Shown one piece after another: positions 41,192-49,562 of a stretch of DNA of 64,000 bases. Origin of the DNA: Halorientalis sp. (GTDB lineage Archaea; Halobacteriota; Halobacteria; Halobacteriales; Haloarculaceae); the NCBI RefSeq assembly GCF_028275115.1, contig NZ_JAQCNH010000142.1, positions 1 to 64,000 on the forward strand, written 5' to 3'. The translations under genes and the position numbers were made by a program. Position 1 is the stretch's first letter, and each line of letters starts with the position of its first letter. The notes beneath the pieces were generated by a model. The model was given only the letters and a program-made list of their open reading frames with translations. It did not search any database and was not told the DNA's origin.

Positions 41192-42094
41192 TCAGTCCCG
41201 AACCGTTCTGTCGAAGAAGGCCCGCTCGCGGGCGACGACCCGCTCGAACGCCTCCCCGGTGTAGGCCTCGAAGTGCCCGATGTCGTAACGCACCCGCTCC
41301 ACGTCGTCCAGTCCGTCGACGAGCGCGTCCACGGAACCGGACGGGATTATCGAGTCCTCGGTGGCTTCCACGACGAAGGTCGGACAGTCCACGTCGGGGG
41401 CCGCCGTCACGGGCCGGTAGAAGCCAACGGTCGCGAGAATCCGGGCGGCACACTCGTTGTCCCAGCTCTCGCCGTCGGGAATCAACGATTCGTACCCCGT
41501 TTTCGCGTCTGGGGTGTTCAACACCCCGAACCCGCCGGCGTCGGCGACGACGGGCACGTAGTAGGGGTCCCGGAGCGTGGCCATGCGACCGAGGTCGCGC
41601 GCGACCGCTTTGATACTCGCTGTCAGGTAGTCCAACCCGCCCTGCCGGACGAGATGGAGCGCGTTGCGGAGACCGTCGGTGAACGGGACCTGCGAGACGA
41701 CCGCGGCCACCTCGCCGTCCCGGGCGGCGGTCTCGACGGCGTGGCCACCGCTGAAGGAGGTGCCCCACAGGGCGACCCGGTCGCCAGCCACCGCGTCGCA
41801 GGCGCGAGCGTGTTCGAGCGCCGCCAGATAGTCCTCGACGTGGGCCGAGCCGCCGATGACGTGTCCCGGTTCGCCGTCGCTGTCGCCGAACCCGCGGTAG
41901 TCGAACAGCAGAACGGCGTAGCCAGCCTCGGCGAACCGTTCCGCGAAAGCCGGCAGGCGAGCGGTCCGCTCACCGCCGAAGCCGTGGGCCATGACTATCG
42001 CGGGCGACTCGCTATCGGTGTCCGCGGGTTCGTACAGCCACCCCGCACAGCGGGTTCCCTGACTCTCGAAGTCCGAATCGGTCCGTCTGACCAT
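41192..42094 (-). CDS. Alpha/beta hydrolase (acyl-peptidase/esterase-like)
   Basis: A 300-residue hydrolase with complete core: HGFGGERTARLP oxyanion segment, LFDYRGFGDSDGEPG, nucleophile elbow LWGTSFSGGHA (G-T-S-F-S), and the acid and His in VEATEDSIIP and YDIGHFEAYTGEAF. The sequence type is that of the YcjY/DltE-like serine hydrolases, often annotated as dienelactone hydrolase- or peptidase-S15-like. Cytosolic, no signal peptide. Substrate unknown. It lies between the acyl-CoA dehydrogenase gene and the wtp operon on the same strand but with separate promoters by spacing. Confidence 0.87.
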   Translation of the reverse strand: MVRRTDSDFESQGTRCAGWLYEPADTDSESPAIVMAHGFGGERTARLPAFAERFAEAGYAVLLFDYRGFGDSDGEPGHVIGGSAHVEDYLAALEHARACDAVAGDRVALWGTSFSGGHAVETAARDGEVAAVVSQVPFTDGLRNALHLVRQGGLDYLTASIKAVARDLGRMATLRDPYYVPVVADAGGFGVLNTPDAKTGYESLIPDGESWDNECAARILATVGFYRPVTAAPDVDCPTFVVEATEDSIIPSGSVDALVDGLDDVERVRYDIGHFEAYTGEAFERVVARERAFFDRTVRD

Positions 42095-42162
42095 ACACCG
42101 AACTGTCGTCTCGGGTATATAATTCCAGTCGCGCCACTGTTCGGCTGTTTATTGGCGGGCGG

Positions 42163-43275
42163 TCACGCCCGGCAGGTCGCCACTCGCTCGCGCGGGAATC
42201 GGAGAGAGACGGTGGTCCCCGGGGTCGGCGGGTCCGTGCTGTAGACGGCGACCGGTTCGGGAACGGCGTCGACGGCCACGGTCACGCGGCTGGTGGCGTC
42301 CTCCCGGGTCACTCGCTCGACGGTCCCGGTGAGGTCCGGGTCGTTTGCGTCCAGTTTCACGTCCTCCGGCCGGACGGTGAGGTGGGTCGCGTCGCGGTCG
42401 CCGTCGAGCAGACGGTCGGCGCGGTCACTCAGCGCAGCGAGCGGGACGCAGTTACTCCCCGTGAACCGAGCCACGAGTGGCGACACCGGCCGCTCGAACA
42501 CGTCCTCGGGCGTCCCGGTCTGGACGACGTCGCCGTCGTTCATCACGACAATCCGGTCGGCCAGTGCCCGCGCCGTCGTCCGGTCGTGGGTGACGTAGAC
42601 CGACGTGACGCCGGCCAACACGTCCTGCAGGTCGTCCCGGAGCGACTGCCGGGTAGGCACGTCCAGCGACGAGAGCGGTTCGTCCAGCAGGAGGACCGCG
42701 GGGTCGACCGCCAGTGCCCGCGCGAGCGACACACGCTGGGCCTCGCCCCCCGAGAGCGTCGGCGGGTAGCGCTCGGACAGGTCGGCGACGCCGAGGTCGG
42801 CGAGCAGGCGGAGTCCGGGCGGTTCCGGGGCTGGACCGGTGCCGCCGCGGAGGCGTCGCCACAGTTTCGAGACCGTCGAGCGTGGTCGACTGATAACCGA
42901 CCCGAATCGCCCGAGAGCCGACCGAAATCGGTCGGTGAGCGATGTGACCCAGCCGTCGTCGGTCCACTCGTATCGCGTCCCGAACCCGACGTTCTCGCTG
43001 ACGGTCATGTGCGGAAAGAGCGCGTAGTCCTGGAAGACGAACGCGAAGTCCCGGCCCTCCGGCGGGCGGTCCGACAGGACGAGTCCGTCGTTATCGACGG
43101 TGCCCTCGTGGTCGTGAAAGCCCGCGACGGTCTCCAGCAGGAGGGTCTTGCCGCTCCCGCTCGGGCCGAGGATGACGACCGTCTCGCCGTCCCGCACCGA
43201 GAAGTCCGCAGCGACGTGGAAGGCATCGGCCCCGTCAGCCGAGAACGTCGCCTCGATGTCGACTTCGAGGGTCAT
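42163..43275 (-). CDS. wtpC: Tungstate/molybdate ABC transporter ATP-binding protein
   Basis: A 370-residue CysA-type ATPase. Walker A GPSGSGKT is at 37-44, the Q-loop follows in VFQDYALFPHMTV, the signature is LSGGEAQRVSLARA and Walker B LLLDEPLSSLD. A charged insertion (about 105-150, with RFRSALGRFGSVISRP) precedes the signature; a C-terminal TOBE-like domain (about 295-370, HLTVRPEDVKLD) probably senses the anion. It overlaps the permease gene by 4 bp. Together with WtpB and WtpA it imports tungstate or molybdate for molybdopterin enzymes. The frame is open upstream to 44379 as shadow; ATG 43275 is clear. Confidence 0.9.
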   Translation of the reverse strand: MTLEVDIEATFSADGADAFHVAADFSVRDGETVVILGPSGSGKTLLLETVAGFHDHEGTVDNDGLVLSDRPPEGRDFAFVFQDYALFPHMTVSENVGFGTRYEWTDDGWVTSLTDRFRSALGRFGSVISRPRSTVSKLWRRLRGGTGPAPEPPGLRLLADLGVADLSERYPPTLSGGEAQRVSLARALAVDPAVLLLDEPLSSLDVPTRQSLRDDLQDVLAGVTSVYVTHDRTTARALADRIVVMNDGDVVQTGTPEDVFERPVSPLVARFTGSNCVPLAALSDRADRLLDGDRDATHLTVRPEDVKLDANDPDLTGTVERVTREDATSRVTVAVDAVPEPVAVYSTDPPTPGTTVSLRFPRERVATCRA

Positions 43276-44249
43276 GCCACACCCTGCGTCGTCGTCGCGT
43301 CGGTCGTGAGCCAGCGCACCAGCAGGAAGATCGCGGCGGAGACACCCAGGAGGAGAGCCGCCACCGCGCCGCTCTCGTCGAGGCCGCCCTGCAGGTAGGT
43401 GTTGTAGACGAATACGGGCGCGTGCTGGGCGATGACCCGACTGCCCGCTGGCGGGTAGAAGAACTCGACGCTGTAGGCGACGACGGCGACCGCCCCGAAC
43501 TCCGACACTGCGCGCGCCCACGCGAGGACGCCACCGGTGACCATTCCACGCACGGCGAGCGGGCCAGTCACCCGGCGGAAGGCCTGCCACGGACTCGCGC
43601 CGTGGACGCGTGCGGCGTACTCCAGCCGGTCGTCCACCGACTCGAACGCTTCGCGGGCCGCGTTGACCGCGTAGGGTGCGCTGACGAACGTGAGCGCCAG
43701 CACCATCCCGGGAAGGGTCCCCAGCACCGAGAGCCCGGGGAAGGCCCCGCCCTGGCCGAACCCGAAGAGGATGATGATGCCCGCGACGCTGTGGGGCACC
43801 ACGAGCGGCAGGTCCACCAGACTCTCGACCAGCGGCTGGCCCGCGAAGCCTCGCGAGAGATGGTAGGCCAGCGGGACGCCGAACGCCAGGCTCGCGACGG
43901 CGGCGAGCAGCGGCGCGTAAACGCCCAGGTACAGTACGCGGTGGACACCAGGGTCCATGGCTTTCTCGACGATCAACGAGGGGGACTGTCGGGCGGCAAA
44001 AAGCAAGAGCGGAAGCCCGAGCGCGACCAGCAGGACGCTCCCGAGGGTCGCCATCGCGACGCCGAACAGGCCGCGACGGGACGCGAGCCCGAAGGCTGCG
44101 GCGCTCAGGACGACGAAGCCGGCGTAGAGGGTGGGTCGATCCAGCGAGTAGGCGGCGGCGAAGGCCACGAGTTGGACGGCGACGACCGCCAAGGCGACCG
44201 AGCCGCGGCCGAGGGCGTACAGCGGGAGCGGCGTCGAACGTGTAGCCAT
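43272..44249 (-). CDS. wtpB: Tungstate/molybdate ABC transporter permease
   Basis: A 325-residue permease with about eight to ten helices; beyond the usual six, three or four extra N-terminal helices are present (VALAVVAVQLVAFAAAY and so on), making it longer than typical ModB. The ATPase-coupling EAA loop is readable as YAARVHGASPWQAFRRVTGP. It overlaps wtpC by 4 bp and lies 47 bp after wtpA. It forms the channel for oxyanion import. Confidence 0.88.
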   Translation of the reverse strand: MATRSTPLPLYALGRGSVALAVVAVQLVAFAAAYSLDRPTLYAGFVVLSAAAFGLASRRGLFGVAMATLGSVLLVALGLPLLLFAARQSPSLIVEKAMDPGVHRVLYLGVYAPLLAAVASLAFGVPLAYHLSRGFAGQPLVESLVDLPLVVPHSVAGIIILFGFGQGGAFPGLSVLGTLPGMVLALTFVSAPYAVNAAREAFESVDDRLEYAARVHGASPWQAFRRVTGPLAVRGMVTGGVLAWARAVSEFGAVAVVAYSVEFFYPPAGSRVIAQHAPVFVYNTYLQGGLDESGAVAALLLGVSAAIFLLVRWLTTDATTTQGVA

Positions 44250-44296
44250 CTGACTGTGGGTCCCGGTGGGAGCTTACTGAGCCTTCCGCTCGGTCG

Positions 44297-45346
44297 TCAC
44301 GAGTCCAGTTGGAGCGGGCCGAGCGTCTCTTTGGCCTCGGCGTGTTGCATGACACGGCCGGGGACGCTCCCCTCGCCACTGGCGTTGACTGCGGGCGTCT
44401 CGACCGGCTGGAGACCCTTGTCCCGCAGGACCTGCCTGCCGGGTTCGGTGAGCATATACTCCACCCAGCGCGCCCCGTTTTCGGGATTCCGCGCGACGCC
44501 CGGCACCGTCATCCCGTAGGCGATAGGTGCGCCGACGTAGGTCGTGTCCTCGGTCTCGACCTCGGCTTTCGCGTAATGTTCGGCGTACTTCGCGTTGGCC
44601 TTCGAGAGGTCGACCCGTGGCTGGAGGCCGACGGACGGCAGGTCCGACGACGAACTGATCGACTGGTAGTAGAATACGTAGTCGAGTTCGCCACTCTTGA
44701 GCTGGCCCGTCAGGTTCGTCTCGGTCCCCGTCGGCACCGTCGAGTTGTCCCGCATCGCCTGATAGGTCGACTCGTCGTAGAGTCGACTCCCCTCGAACGC
44801 CTCTTTCCCGAGTTGTTGGGTCATCACCGCGCGATAGCCACCGGGGTCGACGGCGGGGTCGCTGTGACCGATGGTCACGTCGTCGCGCGAGAGGACCTCC
44901 CACCAGTTGTCCGTCCCGATCTCGTCGGCTCCTGGCGAGTCTTCCCGGTACTGGATCGACATGGCGTTGGTCGTGAACACGATGAGCCACTCGCCGTACT
45001 CCCCGAGAACCATGTCCCGGATGAGTCGAAAATCAGAGACCCCGAGCACGTCGGCTCGGCGGCGCTGTTCGGTGATCTTCTTCGTCGAGGCGACCGACCC
45101 CTTCGCCTCCCGGGTCACGTCGATCCCGGTCTCCTCCTCGAACTGCGGTTCGGCCGCGCTGAACGGCGGCGCGAGACTGCCGGCGTGGAAGAGCATCGCC
45201 GATCCCGGCGAGTCGCCGCTCCCGCCTCCACCACCGATACAGCCAGCGAGCGCCGCCGCACCCGTCGCGCCCGCCGCCGCGAGGAATCCCCGTCGTGTCC
45301 GGTCCGTCGCTCCCGTCTCACCCTGCGATCCGCTGCGTTGTGCCAT
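44297..45346 (-). CDS. wtpA: Tungstate/molybdate-binding lipoprotein
   Basis: A 349-residue solute-binding protein. A Tat lipoprotein signal (RTRRGFLAAAGATG, lipobox LAGC at about Cys36) precedes a Gly/Ser linker. The mature domain starts LFHAGSLAPPFSAAEPQFEE, the characteristic WtpA/ModA anion-loop segment, and carries VLGVSDFRLIRDMV and FYYQSISSSSDLPSVGLQP. Thus it captures tungstate or molybdate outside the membrane and hands it to WtpBC. It is divergent from the ModE-like gene, with two inverted repeats between them. Start ATG 45346. Confidence 0.9.
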   Translation of the reverse strand: MAQRSGSQGETGATDRTRRGFLAAAGATGAAALAGCIGGGGGSGDSPGSAMLFHAGSLAPPFSAAEPQFEEETGIDVTREAKGSVASTKKITEQRRRADVLGVSDFRLIRDMVLGEYGEWLIVFTTNAMSIQYREDSPGADEIGTDNWWEVLSRDDVTIGHSDPAVDPGGYRAVMTQQLGKEAFEGSRLYDESTYQAMRDNSTVPTGTETNLTGQLKSGELDYVFYYQSISSSSDLPSVGLQPRVDLSKANAKYAEHYAKAEVETEDTTYVGAPIAYGMTVPGVARNPENGARWVEYMLTEPGRQVLRDKGLQPVETPAVNASGEGSVPGRVMQHAEAKETLGPLQLDS

Positions 45347-45353
45347 AGACGAT

Positions 45354-45394
45354 ACAACGCCGTTGTGCGGCCCCTGACATAACAGTTTTGTCAG
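45354..45394. promoter_or_regulatory. Two inverted repeats between wtpA and the ModE-like gene (candidate operators)
   Basis: ACAACG-C-CGTTGT (45354-45366) is a perfect 13-base palindrome 8 bases from the wtpA start; CTGACA and TGTCAG (45374-45394) form a second repeat with a 9-base spacer, nearer the regulator gene. In a 67-base divergent region these are fitting sites for a ModE-like regulator that senses molybdate or tungstate. The repeats are seen directly; binding is inferred. Confidence 0.55.
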
Positions 45395-45413
45395 TGCTTG
45401 GCAACCATTGGCT

Positions 45414-46109
45414 ATGGACGTCTCCCCGGATTTCGACGTGCAACTCGGTCGCGACGGCGTCGCACTGACGGTCAGGGACCGGGAGTTACTGTCGGCTATC
45501 GACGAGGCGGGCTCGCTGAACGCCGCGGCGGACTCGCTGGGGCGCTCGTACGCACACGCACAGCGCCGCGTGGTGGAGCTGGAGGACGCGTTCGGCTCGC
45601 TCGTCGACCGGAGTCGGGGTGGTGGAGGTGGCGGTGGGAGCGAACTCACGGACCGCGCCCAGGAGTTGCTGGCGACGTTCGACCGCGTTCGCGCGGAGTT
45701 TGCGGGCGTCGCCGAGGCCGACGAGACCGTCCTGACCGGCCGCGTAATCGACCGCGACGGCGAACTCGCCACGGTCGAGACCGCCGCGGGGCGGGTACGG
45801 GCCGTGACGCCGCCCGACTGTACTGCAGTCGCGGTCACGATTCGGGCGGACGCGGTGACGCTGAACCGGCCGGCCGATGCGCCCGAACCCGGCGGGACCA
45901 GCGCGCGCAACCGCTTCGAGGGCCAGGTGCTGGAAGTCGACCACGGTGAGACCCTGGCCCGCGTGACGGTCGGCATCGACCCGGAACTGCACCTGACTGC
46001 GCTCGTGACCGTCGAGAGCGTCGAGCGACTGGGCCTCGACTCTCGTGCCGCGGTCGTGGCGACGTTCAAAGCGACGGCGACCCGTGCCGTCGCGCGAACG
46101 GAGTCTTAA
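45414..46109 (+). CDS. ModE-like molybdate/tungstate-responsive regulator
   Basis: A 231-residue protein: ModE-type winged helix at residues about 1-90 (LSAIDEAGSLNAAADSLG, then RSYAHAQRRVVELEDAFG), a Gly-rich wing SRGGGGGGGSELT that is typical of ModE, and a C-terminal TOBE-like domain (about 160-231, NRFEGQVLEVDHGETLARV). It would bind the oxyanion and repress wtpABC, which is divergently transcribed. The first TOBE-like part is less clear. ATG 45414 is chosen over TTG 45408. Confidence 0.88.
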   Translation: MDVSPDFDVQLGRDGVALTVRDRELLSAIDEAGSLNAAADSLGRSYAHAQRRVVELEDAFGSLVDRSRGGGGGGGSELTDRAQELLATFDRVRAEFAGVAEADETVLTGRVIDRDGELATVETAAGRVRAVTPPDCTAVAVTIRADAVTLNRPADAPEPGGTSARNRFEGQVLEVDHGETLARVTVGIDPELHLTALVTVESVERLGLDSRAAVVATFKATATRAVARTES

Positions 46110-46141
46110 CGCTTACACGGTCGGCCCGCATCGGTCCGGGC

Positions 46142-46627
46142 ATGCCGACGATTTCTGAACTCTCCGACGTACTCGACTGGGAGGCAGTAACGGTGCTGCG
46201 GGCCATCGACGACGACGGGGGAGCCGGCATCGACCGACTGGTCGAGACGACCGGCCTCGACCGGTCGCAGGTCGAGAACCGCTGTCAGCAACTCTCGACG
46301 CTCGGCCTAGCCACCGAAACCGACACCGACGACGGGCCGGTCCACGAACTGACCGGTGCCGGCCACGGAGCCGTCGGGAACGGCCTCTACGACGACTACG
46401 ACCTGGTCGGCGATGCCGACATCGACGAACTCGCCGAACGGGTCGCCGAGCTACTCGACCGGCGGGACGAACTCCGGAGCCAGGTGGACCTGCTGGCCGA
46501 GGACGCCACGGAACTCAGAACACGGGCCGAGCGCCAGTTCGGCGACCGCGAGGACGTGCGCGCGGAGTTCGAGTCGTTGATGGACGACGTAGAAGCGCTC
46601 GAACGGGCGCTGAGCGAGGAGTCTTAG
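46142..46627 (+). CDS. Haloarchaeal HTH/coiled-coil protein
   Basis: A 161-residue very acidic protein. The N-terminal half (about 10-75) is a winged-helix-like DNA-binding fold (VTVLRAIDDDGGAGIDRLVE, then QVENRCQQLSTLGLATET), and the C-terminal half (about 95-158) is a long charged helix likely to form a coiled coil (ELAERVAELLDRRDELRSQ). It may be a small regulator. It starts 32 bp after the ModE-like gene and could be co-transcribed; no link to metal transport is otherwise seen. Confidence 0.7.
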   Translation: MPTISELSDVLDWEAVTVLRAIDDDGGAGIDRLVETTGLDRSQVENRCQQLSTLGLATETDTDDGPVHELTGAGHGAVGNGLYDDYDLVGDADIDELAERVAELLDRRDELRSQVDLLAEDATELRTRAERQFGDREDVRAEFESLMDDVEALERALSEES

Positions 46628-46812
46628 AGCCCGACCCGCGTGTTCTCTCCCGCCCGCTCGTTGCGGATCATGACGGCGGCGTGCAGGACTGCAGACGCAC
46701 CGAACAGGCCGACGACGGCATCGACGGCTGGGCGCTCGACGTACAGAACAGCACTCAGACAGACGGCCCCGGCTAGCGCGACGTGGCCCGCACCCCAGTG
46801 CGTGAGGGTCAT
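46624..46812 (-). CDS. Small two-helix membrane protein
   Basis: A 62-residue protein with two helices (HVALAGAVCLSAVLYVE and VVGLFGASAVLHAAVMI) and a polar tail with NERAGENTRVGL. Small conserved proteins of this build are common in haloarchaea. Its stop overlaps the stop of the convergent HTH/coiled-coil gene by 4 bp. Function unknown. Confidence 0.6.
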   Translation of the reverse strand: MTLTHWGAGHVALAGAVCLSAVLYVERPAVDAVVGLFGASAVLHAAVMIRNERAGENTRVGL

Positions 46813-46871
46813 TCTGGTGCGTCCGGGTCACCCGGCTACCTATAGTAAAGTACCCGTTGCGGGGTCCGAGT

Positions 46872-47735
46872 CTACTCCCCGTACCGGTAAAATCCCGTTC
46901 CGGATTTCTTCCCGAGGTCACCGGATTCGACCTTTCGCTTGAGCAGGTACGGCGGCTGGTAGCGGTCGCCGAGTTCTTCGTGGAGGGTCTCCATCGCGTC
47001 CAGACAGATGTCCAGCCCGATGTGGTCGGCGAGTTCCAGCGGCCCCATCGGGACGTTCGTGCCGAGTTTCATCCCTTTGTCCATGTCGGCTTTCGTGGCG
47101 ACACCCTCGTCGAAAGCCCGGATGCCCTCGGCGATCCAGGGCATCAGCACGCGGTTGGTGACGAACCCGGGTTTGTCGTCGGACTCCCAGGTGGTCTTGC
47201 CGACGTCCTCGGCGAGGTCGTGGGCTAACTGGACGGTCTCGGCACTGGTCCGCTCCCCGACGACGACCTCGACGCCCTCCATCAGCGGGACGGGGTTCAT
47301 GAAGTGCAGGCCGACCACCTGCTCGGCGCGCTCGGTCGCGCTCGCGATAGAGGTGATCGAGAGCGTGCTGGTGTTGGTCGCCAGCATCACGTCCTCCTCG
47401 ACCGTCTCGTCCAGATCGGCGAACACGTCCTGCTTGATATCCACGTTCTCGACGATTGCCTCGACGACGAGATCGCAGTCGGCGAGGTCGGCGAGGTCGG
47501 TCGTCCCGGTGACCCGGTCGCGGGCCGCGGTGGCTTCCTCACTGCTGAGGTCGTCGTTCTCCTCGAACCGTGAGAGGCTGGCTTCGATACCCTGTAGCCC
47601 CTGCTCGACCAGTTCCGCCTCGACGTCGCGCAGCACGACATCGTAGCCACTCGTCGCCGCAGCCTGTGCAATACCGTGGCCCATCGTCCCCGCGCCGACG
47701 ACGCCCCAGGTCTGAATCTCGTCCAGTGAGCGCAT
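46872..47735 (-). CDS. hbd: 3-Hydroxyacyl-CoA dehydrogenase
   Basis: A 287-residue NAD-dependent enzyme. The Rossmann motif GAGTMG is at residues 14-19, followed by LVVEAIVENVDIKQDVFADL and NTSTLSI; the catalytic His-Glu pair is in VGLHFMNPVPLMEGVEVV, and the C-terminal helical domain (PMGPLELADHIGLDICLDA) is complete. It oxidises L-3-hydroxyacyl-CoA to 3-ketoacyl-CoA (beta-oxidation). The enoyl-CoA hydratase at 6650 and thiolase at 35640 would flank it in the pathway. ATG 47735 (MRSLDEIQTW) is preferred over 47750. Confidence 0.92.
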   Translation of the reverse strand: MRSLDEIQTWGVVGAGTMGHGIAQAAATSGYDVVLRDVEAELVEQGLQGIEASLSRFEENDDLSSEEATAARDRVTGTTDLADLADCDLVVEAIVENVDIKQDVFADLDETVEEDVMLATNTSTLSITSIASATERAEQVVGLHFMNPVPLMEGVEVVVGERTSAETVQLAHDLAEDVGKTTWESDDKPGFVTNRVLMPWIAEGIRAFDEGVATKADMDKGMKLGTNVPMGPLELADHIGLDICLDAMETLHEELGDRYQPPYLLKRKVESGDLGKKSGTGFYRYGE

Positions 47736-47836
47736 GCAAAAGTGGACCATGCCGACTCGCCTAAGTGTGTCGCCGGTCCCGTCTGTCGAAAATTAACTCG
47801 AATTCGAAGGAGAGTTTCACTGACGGTCTCCAACAA

Positions 47837-47844
47837 CTTAATTA
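47837..47844 (+). promoter_or_regulatory. AT-rich promoter element of fba-fbp
   Basis: CTTAATTA is centred about 31 bases before the fba ATG at 47871, near the place of a haloarchaeal TATA box for a transcript with a very short leader. It is the only AT-rich run in that stretch of suitable spacing. Confidence 0.4.
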
Positions 47845-47870
47845 GCGAACGTGAGGCAGAGAAAAGTGAG

Positions 47871-48686
47871 ATGATCCCTATCGACGACAGCCCCCTGACC
47901 CGGGACGGGAAGGTGCTGATTCTGGCGTACGACCACGGCCTGGAACACGGGCCAGTCGACTTCGAGGACGTACCGGAGAGTGCAGACCCCACACACGTCT
48001 TCGACGTGGCGACCCACGACGCCGTGACCTCCCTCGCGGTCCAGAAAGGCGTCGCGGAAGCGTACTACCCGTCTTACGAGGACGACGTGGACCTGCTGGC
48101 CAAGCTCAACGGCACGTCGAACCTCTGGCGGGGCGAACCGAACTCGGCCGTCAACTGGACCGTCGACTACGCCAACGAGGTCGGCGCCGACTCCATCGGG
48201 TTCACCGTCTACGGCGGTTCGAACCACGAGATCGAGATGGTCGAGGAGTTCCGCGACGCCCAGGAGAAGGCCCGCGAGTACGACATGCCCGTGGTCATGT
48301 GGTCCTACCCGCGCGGTCAGGGCCTACGCAACGCCACGACCCCCGAGAGCATCGCTTACTCGGCCCGGCTGGGCCTGGAACTGGGCGCGGACGTGGCGAA
48401 GGTCAAGTACCCCGGCAGCCAGGACGCGATGGAAGAGACCGTCCGGATGGCCGGAAAGACGAAAGTCGTCATGTCCGGCGGCTCGAAGCGCTCCGACGAG
48501 GCGTTCCTCTCGAACGTCAAGAGTGTGATCGACGCCGGCGGTGCGGGCCTCGCGGTCGGCCGCAACGTCTTCCAGCGGGAGCACCCCGAACGCATCCTCG
48601 ACGCCCTGGAGAAGGTCATCTTCGAGGAGTCCTCCGTCGAGGAGGCCCTGGCCGCTGCCGGGGGCGCGGCGCCGGAAGCCGAGTAG
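47871..48686 (+). CDS. fba: Class I fructose-1,6-bisphosphate aldolase (DhnA/archaeal type)
   Basis: A 271-residue archaeal class I aldolase. It begins LILAYDHGLEHGPVDFE with the family DHGLEHGP signature, and the Schiff-base lysine is in GADVAKVKYPGSQ; phosphate-binding VMSGGSKRSDE and GLAVGRNVFQRE follow near the C-terminus. It joins or cleaves fructose 1,6-bisphosphate. The very next gene, fbp, starts directly after its stop codon, so this is a gluconeogenic pair. ATG 47871 is strongly supported by the family N-terminus. Confidence 0.92.
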   Translation: MIPIDDSPLTRDGKVLILAYDHGLEHGPVDFEDVPESADPTHVFDVATHDAVTSLAVQKGVAEAYYPSYEDDVDLLAKLNGTSNLWRGEPNSAVNWTVDYANEVGADSIGFTVYGGSNHEIEMVEEFRDAQEKAREYDMPVVMWSYPRGQGLRNATTPESIAYSARLGLELGADVAKVKYPGSQDAMEETVRMAGKTKVVMSGGSKRSDEAFLSNVKSVIDAGGAGLAVGRNVFQREHPERILDALEKVIFEESSVEEALAAAGGAAPEAE

Positions 48687-49550
48687 ATGACTGACACCGT
48701 CTCCCGAATCGTCGACGTCGTCACGGAGACCGCGCCGGACGTCCGGGCTGGCCTGACCGGCCGGCGCGAGTACGAGACCAGCGAGAACCCCTCGGGCGAG
48801 CAGATGCTCGCGGCCGACCGCCACGCCGACGAGTTGCTCGAAGCACGCCTGCTCGCCATCGACGGCGTCGCCAGTTACGCCAGCGAAGAACGCGAGGAGG
48901 TCGTCGAGAGCGAGGGAGCCAAGGGCGACTACCACGTCGCCTGTGATCCGCTCGACGGCTCGTCGAACCTGAAGTCCAACAACGTCATGGGGACGATTCT
49001 GGCGGTGTACGACCAGCCACTGCCCGCGCCGGGCCGTGCGCTCGTCGCCGCGGGCTACGTTCTCTACGGGCCGATCACGACGCTCGTGCTGGCCCGTAAC
49101 GGGACGGTGACCGAGTACGTGATCGACGACACCGACGAGGGCGTCGAGCGCCGCGTGGTCGAACAGGAGGTGACGATTCCCACCGATCCGGTGGTCTACG
49201 GGTTCGGCGGTCGTGTCCCGGACTGGCACGACGACTTCGAGGGGTTCGTCCGGGAGATCGAAGACGAACTGAAGCTCCGCTACGGCGGCGCGATGATCGG
49301 CGACGTGAGCCAGGTCATGGAGTACGGTGGCGTCTTCGCGTACCCGTCGCTCCAGTCGGCCGAAAACGGCAAGCTCCGCCTCCAGTTCGAGGGCAACCCT
49401 ATCGGCTACATCGTCGAGTGTGCCGGGGGCCGTTCCTCCGACGGGGGACAGTCACTGCTCGCTGTCGAGCCCGACCGGCTTCACCAGCGCGTCCCGGTCC
49501 ACGTCGGCAACACCGAGTTGATCGAGCGGTTGGAGGGCGCGCTGGCGTAG
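48687..49550 (+). CDS. fbp: Class I fructose-1,6-bisphosphatase
   Basis: A 287-residue phosphatase of the FBPase class I/inositol-phosphatase fold, with the metal-site motif CDPLDGSSNLKSNN and EERE upstream (YASEEREEVVE), and GGRSSDG near the C-terminus. It removes the 1-phosphate from fructose 1,6-bisphosphate in gluconeogenesis. The ATG follows the fba stop with no gap. In most archaea this step uses the bifunctional class V enzyme; haloarchaea have this bacterial-type one, so the pairing is characteristic. Confidence 0.92.
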   Translation: MTDTVSRIVDVVTETAPDVRAGLTGRREYETSENPSGEQMLAADRHADELLEARLLAIDGVASYASEEREEVVESEGAKGDYHVACDPLDGSSNLKSNNVMGTILAVYDQPLPAPGRALVAAGYVLYGPITTLVLARNGTVTEYVIDDTDEGVERRVVEQEVTIPTDPVVYGFGGRVPDWHDDFEGFVREIEDELKLRYGGAMIGDVSQVMEYGGVFAYPSLQSAENGKLRLQFEGNPIGYIVECAGGRSSDGGQSLLAVEPDRLHQRVPVHVGNTELIERLEGALA

Positions 49551-49562
49551 CGCACCCGTTTT

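Noticed and set aside
43276-44379. Upstream extension of the wtpC frame
   Set aside because: The extension is Arg-rich and antisense-like within wtpB; wtpC starts cleanly at ATG 43275.
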